Source: Bacteroidales bacterium
GTDB lineage: Bacteria; Bacteroidota; Bacteroidia; Bacteroidales; VadinHA17
NCBI GenBank assembly: GCA_003501665.1
Contig: DNOQ01000314.1
Coordinates: forward strand, 1-22,679
DNA: 22,679 nucleotides
Direction of reading: 5' to 3'
Below the pieces are notes generated by a model. The model saw only the letters and a program-made list of their open reading frames with translations, was not told where the DNA came from and did no database searches. The translations under genes and the position numbers were made by a program. Shown piece after piece: positions 8,939 to 17,975 of this stretch (the first letter of the stretch is position 1; each line of letters begins with the position of its first letter).

Positions 8939-9988
8939 ATGAAAAAGATAATTATCCTGTTTACTCTTCTTACGGCATTTGCTGCATGCAGAAACCGGGA
9001 TCAGAACCTTACTGCAGATGTGGAGATACCTGTTACTGTTAAGGAGCTAAGACCACGATCGATTGAGGAGTACGTAAATACAACCGGCACTGCTGTTCCC
9101 AGAGGAGAAATTGAGCTAAAGTCTAAAATTGCCGCCGCCTATTTTCTGGAAAAAAATCCTCAGACAGGCAGGTTATGGCAGCTTGGAGACAGAATCAAAG
9201 CCGGTGCTCTGATTGCAAGACTGGAAGATGAAGAGTATGTGAATTCTGTTCAGCTGGAAACAAACCAGCTTAATATGGAGCTTATGGAAAGTGAGTTGAG
9301 GAAGCAGGAATCACTTTATGAAAAGGGAGGAGTGACACTCAGGGAACTGAAGACTGCAGGTATCAACTATGAAAACTCAAAAACAACTGTGATCAATTCA
9401 CGGCTTCAGCTTCAGAAAACAAAGATAGTCGCTCCAATAGATGGAGTAATTGTCGATCTGCCCTATTATACCCAGGGAACAGAAATTGCCTCAGGGCTAA
9501 CAATAGCCAGGATAATGGACTACCGTACGATGTTTATGGATGTCAGGCTGCCTGAAAAATATATCGCGGTTATCAGACCCGGACAAATGGTTAAACTCAC
9601 AAATTATACCATCCCGGAAGATACCATCATCGGAAGTATTACACAGCTATCTCCTGCTATTGATGCAGACACCCGTACCTTCAGGGGCACCATTCATATT
9701 GATAATAATGAATACACGCTTCGCCCGGGCATGTTTGTAAATGCTGATATAATAACACAGCGCAAGGATTCAGTGATCGTTATACCTAAAAACATAATAC
9801 TCTCACGACAAAAAGGCAAAACAGTTTTTATTGTTGACAGAGGTGTGGCAACTGAAAGAATAGTTGAAACAGGCCTTGAGAATATTACGGAGATTGAGAT
9901 AATCAGAGGTATCAGCATTAATGAACGGGTTGTAACGGGTGGCTTCGAAACCCTGAGTAACAGATCGAAGGTTAAAATCATTATTTAG
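8939..9988 (+). CDS. RND efflux periplasmic adaptor (membrane fusion protein), lipoprotein
   Basis: Bridges an inner-membrane pump to the TolC-like duct. The 349-residue protein has a lipoprotein signal, MKKIIILFTLLTAFAAC, with the lipobox cysteine at C17, so it is predicted to be lipid-anchored. Lipoyl half-motifs flank a short helical hairpin (about 95-155, LRKQESLYEKGGVTLRELKT), followed by KTKIVAPIDGVIVDLPY, the standard second lipoyl segment. Beta-barrel (about 190-265, with RTFRGTIHIDN and LRPGMFVNADI) and membrane-proximal domains (VIPKNIIL through VVTGGFETL) complete the HlyD/AcrA architecture. It lies 18 bp after the TolC-like gene and 5 bp before the first RND gene. A single adaptor serves two RND pumps here. 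Confidence 0.94.
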   Translation: MKKIIILFTLLTAFAACRNRDQNLTADVEIPVTVKELRPRSIEEYVNTTGTAVPRGEIELKSKIAAAYFLEKNPQTGRLWQLGDRIKAGALIARLEDEEYVNSVQLETNQLNMELMESELRKQESLYEKGGVTLRELKTAGINYENSKTTVINSRLQLQKTKIVAPIDGVIVDLPYYTQGTEIASGLTIARIMDYRTMFMDVRLPEKYIAVIRPGQMVKLTNYTIPEDTIIGSITQLSPAIDADTRTFRGTIHIDNNEYTLRPGMFVNADIITQRKDSVIVIPKNIILSRQKGKTVFIVDRGVATERIVETGLENITEIEIIRGISINERVVTGGFETLSNRSKVKIII

Positions 9989-9993
9989 CATAC

Positions 9994-12900
9994 ATGAATG
10001 CGATTGCCCGGTTTGCTGTAAAATACCCCGTGACCGTCCTGATGATGGTACTGGGAATACTCCTCCTCGGATTCATTTCGTTCGGGAAGCTGGGAACAGA
10101 TCTTTTCCCCGATCTGAATAACCCAAAAATATATGTTGAACTAATCGCGGGTGAAAAGCCTCCCGAAGAGATCGAAAAGAACTATGTCGACCAGATAGAA
10201 TCGCTCGCAATGCGACAGAGTGAGGTTACCCAGGTTTCATCTGTTTCTCAGGCAGGCTCAGCATATATAACAGTTGAATACAACTGGAATAAGGATATGG
10301 ATGAAGCATTTCTTGATCTTCAGAGAGAGCTTAATTCGTTTAGCCAGAATTCCGATCTTGATGATTTTACAATTTCCAGATACGACCCCAATGCCTCTCC
10401 TGTGATGGTGATAGGTCTTAAAAACGACCGCATCTTCAATATGGATGAGCTCAGAAAAGTAGCTGAAAACTATATAAGGAATGAACTGATCAGGATCGGG
10501 GGAATAGCTGACGTCCGTCTTGTGGGATCGGAAGAAAGCGAAGTGGTGATTGAGACAAACAGATATCTTCTGGAATCGTTCGGACTTACAACGGATGCGA
10601 TCGCTGCCCAGATAAGTAATTATAACAGAAATGTTTCGGGGGGATCAATCGTAGACATGGGTATAAAATATGTCGTAAAAGGAATAAGTGCCCTTGAAGA
10701 CCTTAAAGATCTTGAAAATATTATTGTCGGATTCAGGCAATCCGCCTCAGGATCAACCACCATGGAAACCGGTTCCGAATCCGTTTCAACATTATCCTCA
10801 GCCTCAAGCTCAACCTCAACCAGAGTACCCGTATATTTAAGGGATGTCGCAAAAACCGGATTTTCAAATAAAGATCCTGAAAATATTGTCACGATCAATG
10901 GGGAAAGATGTATAGGTCTTTCAGTTTACAAAGAACCAAAATACAATACCGTCGATGCGGTTAAGAGTCTTGATGAAGCTATTATTTCTCTCGGCAAAGC
11001 CCTTCCCGGATATGAATTCATAAAAATAACAGATCAGGGTACATATATCAGCAATGCAATAGGTGAAGTAAAAAACACTCTGCTGACAGGTATAATCCTT
11101 GCAGTTATCGTACTGTATATTTTCCTCAGGAGGATAGGCACAACTCTTGTCATCAGCATCGCAATACCGGTTTCAGTGATTGCAACTTTCAACCTTATGT
11201 ATTTCAACCACCTGACTCTTAACATAATGACATTGGGAGGACTTGCCCTCGGGGCGGGTATGCTGGTGGATAATGCTATTGTGGTTCTCGAGAACATTAC
11301 CAGAAACCGCGAAGAGGGGATGACACTTAAAGAGGCGGTTATTGCGGGTACCGGTCAGGTAGGTGCCGCCATCACCGCATCAACAATAACCACCATAGTG
11401 GTTTTCCTGCCTATTGTTTACCTTCAGGGAGCTTCCAGCGAAATGTTCAGGGATCAGGCATGGACAGTCGCATTTGCTCTTATTTCATCTCTGTTTGTTG
11501 CTCTTCTGGTAATACCAATGCTGGTCTCAACACTTTTTACGGATAAATCCGCAAAAACCGGAACAGCAGTTCCGGTTAAATTTACATGGTATACGGATTT
11601 TTTAAGGAGAACTATCGAAAAACGCAACATCATTATAATCTCATCCATAGTACTGTTGGTTTTAACAGGATTACTGATCCCCCGGCTGGGCAGTGAATTC
11701 ATGCCAAGACCTGAGTCTGCACAATTCACTGTCGGGCTCACTCTTCCACAAGGAACAAGCCTCGAAAGAACTTACAGTACAGCAGCTAATGCAGAAAACA
11801 TCATAAGGCAATTGCTGGGCGATAAAATAGAACTTATTTACACACAGGCTGGTGAAGACAGATCCTCTCTGCTGAACCGCGAATCATCAGTAAAAGGAGA
11901 AAACAGTGCTTCCCTCAGAATTATCCTTAAAAAAGAGTATATATCTGAAACCGGAAATGCCATCAGCCTTGTGGATAATTATCTGAAATCAGTCCCGGGC
12001 CTGGAAGTCACATTTACACGTGAGGAGACAGCACTCCAGAGTATTCTGGGGACTTCTGAATCACCCTTTGCACTCGAAATATCAGGTGATAATTATGATG
12101 AACTTGAAAGGATCCTGAATGAAACAAAACTTACACTTGAAAAAACCCCGGGCTTGTATAATATAACTTCATCACTCGATGAAGGTACTCCCGAGCTAGA
12201 GGTTGCAATTGACAGATTTAAAACCAGTTATTATAATGTTACAGTCGAAAGTGTGGTAAGCCAGGTGAGAAGCTACCTCCAGGGATCATCTGCCGGGACT
12301 TTTGAGAAGGATGGTGAACTTAAGGACATCACCATCAAACTGGGTGATATTTCTCTACATCAGCTTCACGATCTTATGATAACAGCCGGAAATGTTAAAG
12401 TACCCCTGAGCGAGCTGGCAAAAATAAAGACAATAATCAGTCCAAGGGAAATAACGCGCAGGAACCAGTCGAGGACCTGCTACATTTATGCAATGGTAAA
12501 TCCTGATATGGCTTTTAATAGAATCATAAAAGAGGCCGGATTATCACTAAAACCTGTTCTGCTTCCGGTTGATTATAAAATGGAATTTACCGGAGAGGAA
12601 TTCAGACGGAAGGAATCAATGTCGAACCTCACCTTCGCGCTTATACTTTCACTGATTCTTGTATTCATGGTACTTGCTGCACAGTTTGAATCAATTATTC
12701 AGCCTTTTATTATCATGCTTACAATACCTCTCGCCGGAGTAGGAACAGTATTGACTTTCCTTATTCTTGGAAAGACTCTGAATATGATGGCATACATCGG
12801 AATAATAATGCTGGGAGGTATTGCGGTCAACAGTGCCATAATACTTATCGACAGGATCAATCAGCTGAGGGAAGAAGGGATGAGTAAGAAAGAAGCTATT

Positions 12901-13152
12901 ATTCTTGGAGGATCACAACGTATCCGCCCTATCCTGATGACCAGTCTTACTACTGTTCTGGCTTTACTGCCACTAACTATAGGTATCGGTGAAAGTGCAT
13001 CCCTCAGATCTCCCATGGCAATTGCAGTTATCGGAGGTATGATATCTTCCACGTTGCTCACACTTGTTGTGATACCATGTGTATACTGGACTTTTGACAG
13101 CTTAAGCAATTATATAAGAGGGAACAGGGAATCTGCCTCTGAAACGCAGTAA
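9994..13152 (+). CDS. RND efflux transporter permease (AcrB/SwrC-like), first of two
   Basis: Inner-membrane RND pump, 1052 residues, the normal length (AcrB 1049). It has the N-terminal helix (MNAIARFAVKYPVTVLMMV), first porter region, TM2-6 (about 350-520), second porter region and TM8-12 (about 870-1040). The TM4 motif is GMLVDNAIVVLEN with D426 and N427: the first of the two AcrB-type aspartates is kept and the second is Asn. In TM10 the sequence is GGIAVNSAIILID, so there is no lysine where AcrB has K940; RIRPILMTS in TM11 is kept. This is the pattern of the SwrC/YerP-like branch. An S/T-rich insert lies at about 247-275. It starts 5 bp after the adaptor. It may pair with the next RND gene as a heteromeric pump, as in MdtBC. 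Substrate unknown. Confidence 0.93.
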   Translation: MNAIARFAVKYPVTVLMMVLGILLLGFISFGKLGTDLFPDLNNPKIYVELIAGEKPPEEIEKNYVDQIESLAMRQSEVTQVSSVSQAGSAYITVEYNWNKDMDEAFLDLQRELNSFSQNSDLDDFTISRYDPNASPVMVIGLKNDRIFNMDELRKVAENYIRNELIRIGGIADVRLVGSEESEVVIETNRYLLESFGLTTDAIAAQISNYNRNVSGGSIVDMGIKYVVKGISALEDLKDLENIIVGFRQSASGSTTMETGSESVSTLSSASSSTSTRVPVYLRDVAKTGFSNKDPENIVTINGERCIGLSVYKEPKYNTVDAVKSLDEAIISLGKALPGYEFIKITDQGTYISNAIGEVKNTLLTGIILAVIVLYIFLRRIGTTLVISIAIPVSVIATFNLMYFNHLTLNIMTLGGLALGAGMLVDNAIVVLENITRNREEGMTLKEAVIAGTGQVGAAITASTITTIVVFLPIVYLQGASSEMFRDQAWTVAFALISSLFVALLVIPMLVSTLFTDKSAKTGTAVPVKFTWYTDFLRRTIEKRNIIIISSIVLLVLTGLLIPRLGSEFMPRPESAQFTVGLTLPQGTSLERTYSTAANAENIIRQLLGDKIELIYTQAGEDRSSLLNRESSVKGENSASLRIILKKEYISETGNAISLVDNYLKSVPGLEVTFTREETALQSILGTSESPFALEISGDNYDELERILNETKLTLEKTPGLYNITSSLDEGTPELEVAIDRFKTSYYNVTVESVVSQVRSYLQGSSAGTFEKDGELKDITIKLGDISLHQLHDLMITAGNVKVPLSELAKIKTIISPREITRRNQSRTCYIYAMVNPDMAFNRIIKEAGLSLKPVLLPVDYKMEFTGEEFRRKESMSNLTFALILSLILVFMVLAAQFESIIQPFIIMLTIPLAGVGTVLTFLILGKTLNMMAYIGIIMLGGIAVNSAIILIDRINQLREEGMSKKEAIILGGSQRIRPILMTSLTTVLALLPLTIGIGESASLRSPMAIAVIGGMISSTLLTLVVIPCVYWTFDSLSNYIRGNRESASETQ

Positions 13153-13169
13153 TTCTTTCGGGAACGAAA

Positions 13170-16100
13170 ATGGACTTTATTTTAAAAAGAAGGATTCTTA
13201 TAAGCATGCTTTTTGCCGGGCTTACAATGCTCGGTTATGTCTCGTACAAGAAACTTCCTGTCGAACTTATACCCAACCCCGACCTGCCAACACTGATCGT
13301 TCAGGTAGGGACTCCTCTCGAAATGGATCCGGCTTATATCGAAACACAGGCAGTAATACCTGTAGAAGGGGCAATCGGGACACTTGATGATATTGAAAAG
13401 ATCGAAACTAATATCACTTCAAATTATGGAATAATAACAGTCTATTATAACCAGAATGCCGACCTCAAGTATGCAGGGCTGAAACTCCGTGAGAAAATAA
13501 ACATTGTTAAGAATTCTATCCCTGAAGAATTTATTATAAATGTGATACGGATCGACCTGCAACAGATGATAAATCAGTTCATGTCACTTCAGGTGAGAGG
13601 AGAGGGAGGGATTGACCGTATAAGAAATATTGCTGACAGGGAAATAAAATCCAAACTTGGGAATATTGACGGTATTGCAGGTGTGCAGGTCTATGGAGGC
13701 CAGGAAAATTCTATTGAGGTAAGGCTGGATGAAAAAGCCTGTAAAGCCAATGGAATTACAATGGGTCAGGTAAGGACCCTTCTGAATAACAATGGCATGG
13801 AAAAAACATTTGCCGGTAAGGTTGTCGATGGCAGTAATGAGTTCTTCGTAAATATAACTTCAGAATACAATGATGTAACCGATATCGGCAGGATAATTGT
13901 AAAACAGGATGGACCTGTACTACTCAGGAATATTGCAGAAATTTTTTATGGTGTAAAGCAGGAGACCTCGTTCAGTCGTGTCAACGGAATGGACGCGGTT
14001 ACAGTAAATCTGGTGAATGATAATCAGGCTAACCTTATAAGTCTTTCCAAAAGTGCTGTTGCGGAAATTAACAGGATTAACAGGGAACTGGCACCAAAGG
14101 GTGTTGAGATAGTTGTACAGTACAACAGCGCCGAGACTATGGAGGAGAATATCAGTCAGATAATAAACCTGGCAATAACAGGAGGTCTGCTCGCTGTAAT
14201 AATATTATGGTTCTTTCTAAGAAATATCCGGCTTGTTTCGATAATTGCAATCTCAATTCCCATATCGGTTTACACTGCATTTAATTTCTTTTATGCAGCA
14301 GGGATATCAATAAACAGTCTTACACTTGTCGGAATTGCACTGGCTGTAGGAATGCTCGTAGACAATTCAATAGTGGTTCTGGAAAACGTTTACCGTATTG
14401 CAGGTATGGGAAAAGATCATGCAACTGCGGTAACACAGGGGACTAAAGAGGTCGTAAGGGCTATATCTGCAGCAACTCTGACTACGATAATCGTTTTCTT
14501 ACCGTTTATTTTCACTTCCGGCTTTCTGATCAGGATAATCGGAAAGAATATAGGTGTATCCATAATATCTACGCTTTTGGTCTCACTGTCAGTCGCGTTG
14601 CTTTTCATTCCGATGGCAACCAATACGCTCCTTTCTCTGAAATCAGTTGGTAATACCCGGGTATTCATGAAAATGTCGATTCACGACCGGCTTATTCAGG
14701 CATATTTCATGGTACTTAAAGCCAGTATGAAAAAACCTGCAACTACTATCATAGGTACCCTCGTACTCTTTTTTGCCGCATTCCTTATAAGCCTTACGCT
14801 CAGCATCAGCGGAACACGGGAAATAACTACTCCCGATTTCAGGTTAAGTATTACAATGCCTTCAGGATCTACTCTTGAGAAAACAGATGCAGTGGTTGCT
14901 GAAATTGAGGCGAGACTTGCATCAATACCTGAGAAACAGGACATTGTCAGCCGTATTGAAGAAGAGAGGGCTACTGTAACCATCAGTCTGAAGGAGGACT
15001 GGAATAAGGAAAGCAAAAGAAGTCTGCCGGAAATTAAAAATGATATATCTGAAAAAACAAAGAATATCTCTTCTGCCGAAATAAGCATGGATGATATTTC
15101 CACAAGCGGAGGCTTCATGAGCAGTGGAGGTGGTGGCAGCGAAAATATAAATCCCGGAGCGGGATTTATGAGAATGCTGGGAATCGGAACCGAATCGGAA
15201 AGTATCATTATCAAAGGTCAGAATTTCGGGCAGATGAAAAATCTGGCCAATGATATAAAATCCTGGATTGAAGAGCTGAAATCAGTCGGCAATGTTAGTG
15301 TGAATGTCCAGGACAACAAACCTGAGGTTCAGCTTCATTTCGATATGGATTATATTGCAAGGAACAATTTTTCCCTGATAAATCTCTCCTCTGCCCTGGC
15401 AACATTCGGAAGGGAATATTCCTCGGGAGCAACTTTCAAACAGGGGAACGAAAACTACGACATAATCATCAAATATGCTGCAACAGACAATCTGGCAGCT
15501 CAGAATACCGAAAAGACAATCGACGATCTGAAACGCCTGAAGGTCAGCAATTCATCCGGGGCAATAATGGAAATGCAGGAACTTGCCGGAATCATATTTG
15601 CATACGGAACCGGTAACATCCATCGTGAAAATCAGGAAAAACGGGTGACTGTCACCTATAACTTCACCGGCGAGATCAATTCATCGAAAGAACTTCTGGA
15701 GGGAGCACGTGCCGAGGTTGAATCAGTTATTGCAGGACTCACCATACCATCGGGAATTGCTGTCGAAGTAGTTCATGAAGAAGATCAGTTCAGGGAATTT
15801 TACATACTTATCGGTATAGCATTTATTCTTATCTTTATGACCCTGGCCGCTGTTTTTGAGTCACTTACGCTTCCTTTTGTACTTCTCTTCAGCATTCCGC
15901 TTGCAGCTCTCGGATCCCTTGTTGCCCTTATACTTACGGACAACTCTCTCCTGAATGCTAATACATTAATGGGATTTCTCATTTTGCTTGGCGTGGTTGT
16001 AAACAACGGGATCATCCTTATCGATTATACAAATCTGCTGCGGAGGAAGGGTTACAGAAGATCAAGGGCTTTAATGACCGCGGGGATGGCAAGAATAAGA

Positions 16101-17927
16101 CCCATTCTGATAACAGCTGCAACTACAGTAATTGCAATGTTCCCTCTTGCAATGGGCAAAGCGGAATTTGTATCGGTGATCGGCGCTTCCTTTGCAATAA
16201 CTGTCATAGGTGGTCTCACGTTAAGCACACTTCTTACACTGATATTCATACCTACATTTTATTCAGGACTTGAAAATGCACTGGAGTGGTTCATTGCACT
16301 TAACTGGAAAATCAAGGTAGCACAGTTACTAATATTTGGAATACTGATATTCCTTATTTATACTCATATCGATAAATTCATCTGGAAGCTTATTACAACA
16401 ATCCTTGCAATAATAATAGTACCTTCCTCTTCATGGTTCATAATGAACAGTCTGCGCAAAGCAAGGGAAACGGTTATCCCCCCCGATGAGGATATTAACA
16501 TCTATGTCCAGAGCCTGGTCAAGATCTATGACAGGGAAAACAGGTGGTCCCGTGAATGGAAAGCCGGAGCGAAAATCAGAAAAAGGCTGGGACTGGAAAA
16601 GAGGTTGAGCAACTGGAAAGACATGACTGATATTCTCTGGCAGTTTCCGCTTTTCGCTTTCATTATATATTTCACCTATTTTTATCTTAACAAGGGATTC
16701 TGGATATTTCTCTTCAGCATTGGTACATGGTTTTTCCTTCTGGCTATCTGGAGTCATCTGAGGGAAATGCTCACCGGTAAAGCAGGATCAGGAAGAAAAA
16801 TATTCCCTAAATGGTTGATCCCGGCAATCGATTTCACTGCCTTCTGGATAGTACCCATTCTGAACCTGGTACTGTTCCGGATCAAATGGGATAATCTGGC
16901 TGTGGTACTGATCCTTGGATTTCTCTGGTTCACGGCGTTATTCATTTATAAAACAGGAGTAAAGCTGACCAATGAGAACATTGACATTTACCGGCTTGAA
17001 GGAAAGTTCAAAGGAATAAGAAAAACACTGTATAAAATTGTATCCGCAGTCCCTGTCATAGGGAAGAAAAAGAAACCATTCAAGGCATTAAACTGTGTTA
17101 CCTTAAATATCGGGAGCGGTATGTTTGGTCTTCTGGGCCCCAACGGAGCAGGTAAAACAACACTTATGAGAATAATCTGCGGAATTCTTGAACAGAGCTA
17201 TGGGAAAGTATGGATAAACGGTCTTGACACACAGAAAAAACGTGAAGAACTGCAGGGACTTATTGGTTATCTGCCACAGGAATTCGGAAGTTATGAGAAC
17301 ATGACTGCACATGAATACCTTCATTACATAGGGATGCTGAAGAACATAACCGATGCGGCCGTAAGAGAGGAGCGTGTCACTTATGTGTTAAAAGCCGTGC
17401 ATATGGAAGAACGCAGGCATGAAAAGATATCATCATACTCAGGCGGAATGAAACAAAGGATGGGTATTGCACAGATCCTTCTTCACCTTCCGAGAATCCT
17501 GGTTGTGGATGAACCGACAGCCGGACTCGATCCGAGGGAAAGAATAAGGTTCAGGAACCTCCTCGTTGAGCTTAGCCGGGAACGGGTAATAATATTTTCA
17601 ACCCATATTATCGAGGATATCTCCAGCTCATGCAAACAGGTTGCCGTACTTAACAAAGGCAGGTTAAGATATCTCGGGAAGCCGATTGATATGACAAAGG
17701 AGGCGGAAGGTCATGTGTGGCAGTTCAGGATACCGGTAAAAGATTTCGGAAAATTCGTTGAGGAGCATCTTGTTGTACATCATATGTCGGAAGGAGAAAA
17801 CGTAAGGGTAAGGGTTATTTCCGAAACCATGCCCCGGGAAAATGCAGTAGCTGCAACTGCCAACCTGGAAGATGCATACTTATGGTTGCTCAGGAAAAAA
17901 GATAATAATTCAATAAGCTCAAATTAA
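13170..17927 (+). CDS. RND efflux permease fused to a six-helix region and an ABC ATPase domain
   Basis: One uninterrupted 1585-residue frame. Residues 1 to ~1040 are a complete RND pump: N-terminal helix, porter domains, TM4 motif GMLVDNSIVVLEN (D398, N399), TM10 GVVVNNGIILIDY (V944, N945, N946) and TM12 ending IFIPTFYSGLE; a Gly-rich insert with GGGGS lies near 648-655. Residues ~1047-1265 contain six hydrophobic helices in three pairs with short outer loops and basic inner loops. Residues ~1270-1585 are a full ABC ATPase: Walker A GPNGAGKTT (1323-1331), Q1370, signature YSGGM (1423-1427), Walker B ending at E1448, switch H1479, then a C-terminal extension like that of the free ATPase at 2951-3847. 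The even helix count keeps the ATPase cytoplasmic. It begins 17 bp after the first RND gene. Role of the fusion is unknown. Confidence 0.92.
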   Translation: MDFILKRRILISMLFAGLTMLGYVSYKKLPVELIPNPDLPTLIVQVGTPLEMDPAYIETQAVIPVEGAIGTLDDIEKIETNITSNYGIITVYYNQNADLKYAGLKLREKINIVKNSIPEEFIINVIRIDLQQMINQFMSLQVRGEGGIDRIRNIADREIKSKLGNIDGIAGVQVYGGQENSIEVRLDEKACKANGITMGQVRTLLNNNGMEKTFAGKVVDGSNEFFVNITSEYNDVTDIGRIIVKQDGPVLLRNIAEIFYGVKQETSFSRVNGMDAVTVNLVNDNQANLISLSKSAVAEINRINRELAPKGVEIVVQYNSAETMEENISQIINLAITGGLLAVIILWFFLRNIRLVSIIAISIPISVYTAFNFFYAAGISINSLTLVGIALAVGMLVDNSIVVLENVYRIAGMGKDHATAVTQGTKEVVRAISAATLTTIIVFLPFIFTSGFLIRIIGKNIGVSIISTLLVSLSVALLFIPMATNTLLSLKSVGNTRVFMKMSIHDRLIQAYFMVLKASMKKPATTIIGTLVLFFAAFLISLTLSISGTREITTPDFRLSITMPSGSTLEKTDAVVAEIEARLASIPEKQDIVSRIEEERATVTISLKEDWNKESKRSLPEIKNDISEKTKNISSAEISMDDISTSGGFMSSGGGGSENINPGAGFMRMLGIGTESESIIIKGQNFGQMKNLANDIKSWIEELKSVGNVSVNVQDNKPEVQLHFDMDYIARNNFSLINLSSALATFGREYSSGATFKQGNENYDIIIKYAATDNLAAQNTEKTIDDLKRLKVSNSSGAIMEMQELAGIIFAYGTGNIHRENQEKRVTVTYNFTGEINSSKELLEGARAEVESVIAGLTIPSGIAVEVVHEEDQFREFYILIGIAFILIFMTLAAVFESLTLPFVLLFSIPLAALGSLVALILTDNSLLNANTLMGFLILLGVVVNNGIILIDYTNLLRRKGYRRSRALMTAGMARIRPILITAATTVIAMFPLAMGKAEFVSVIGASFAITVIGGLTLSTLLTLIFIPTFYSGLENALEWFIALNWKIKVAQLLIFGILIFLIYTHIDKFIWKLITTILAIIIVPSSSWFIMNSLRKARETVIPPDEDINIYVQSLVKIYDRENRWSREWKAGAKIRKRLGLEKRLSNWKDMTDILWQFPLFAFIIYFTYFYLNKGFWIFLFSIGTWFFLLAIWSHLREMLTGKAGSGRKIFPKWLIPAIDFTAFWIVPILNLVLFRIKWDNLAVVLILGFLWFTALFIYKTGVKLTNENIDIYRLEGKFKGIRKTLYKIVSAVPVIGKKKKPFKALNCVTLNIGSGMFGLLGPNGAGKTTLMRIICGILEQSYGKVWINGLDTQKKREELQGLIGYLPQEFGSYENMTAHEYLHYIGMLKNITDAAVREERVTYVLKAVHMEERRHEKISSYSGGMKQRMGIAQILLHLPRILVVDEPTAGLDPRERIRFRNLLVELSRERVIIFSTHIIEDISSSCKQVAVLNKGRLRYLGKPIDMTKEAEGHVWQFRIPVKDFGKFVEEHLVVHHMSEGENVRVRVISETMPRENAVAATANLEDAYLWLLRKKDNNSISSN

Positions 17928-17929
17928 AT

Positions 17930-17967
17930 CCTTTGTGTTCTTTGTGAAAACCTTAGAGCCCTTCGTG
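17930..17967. repeat. Four degenerate CYTTNGTG units in the 48-bp gap before the ABC-2 permease gene
   Basis: CCTTTGTG (17930-17937), TCTTTGTG (17939-17946), CCTTAGAG (17951-17958) and CCTTCGTG (17960-17967) occur in tandem with 1- to 4-base spacers and fill almost the whole gap before the ATG at 17976. From memory, similar CTTTGTG/CTTCGTG strings recur in intergenic DNA of many unrelated bacteria, so this is probably a copy of a dispersed repeat rather than a site specific to this operon. Confidence 0.6.
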
Positions 17968-17975
17968 TTTAAAAA

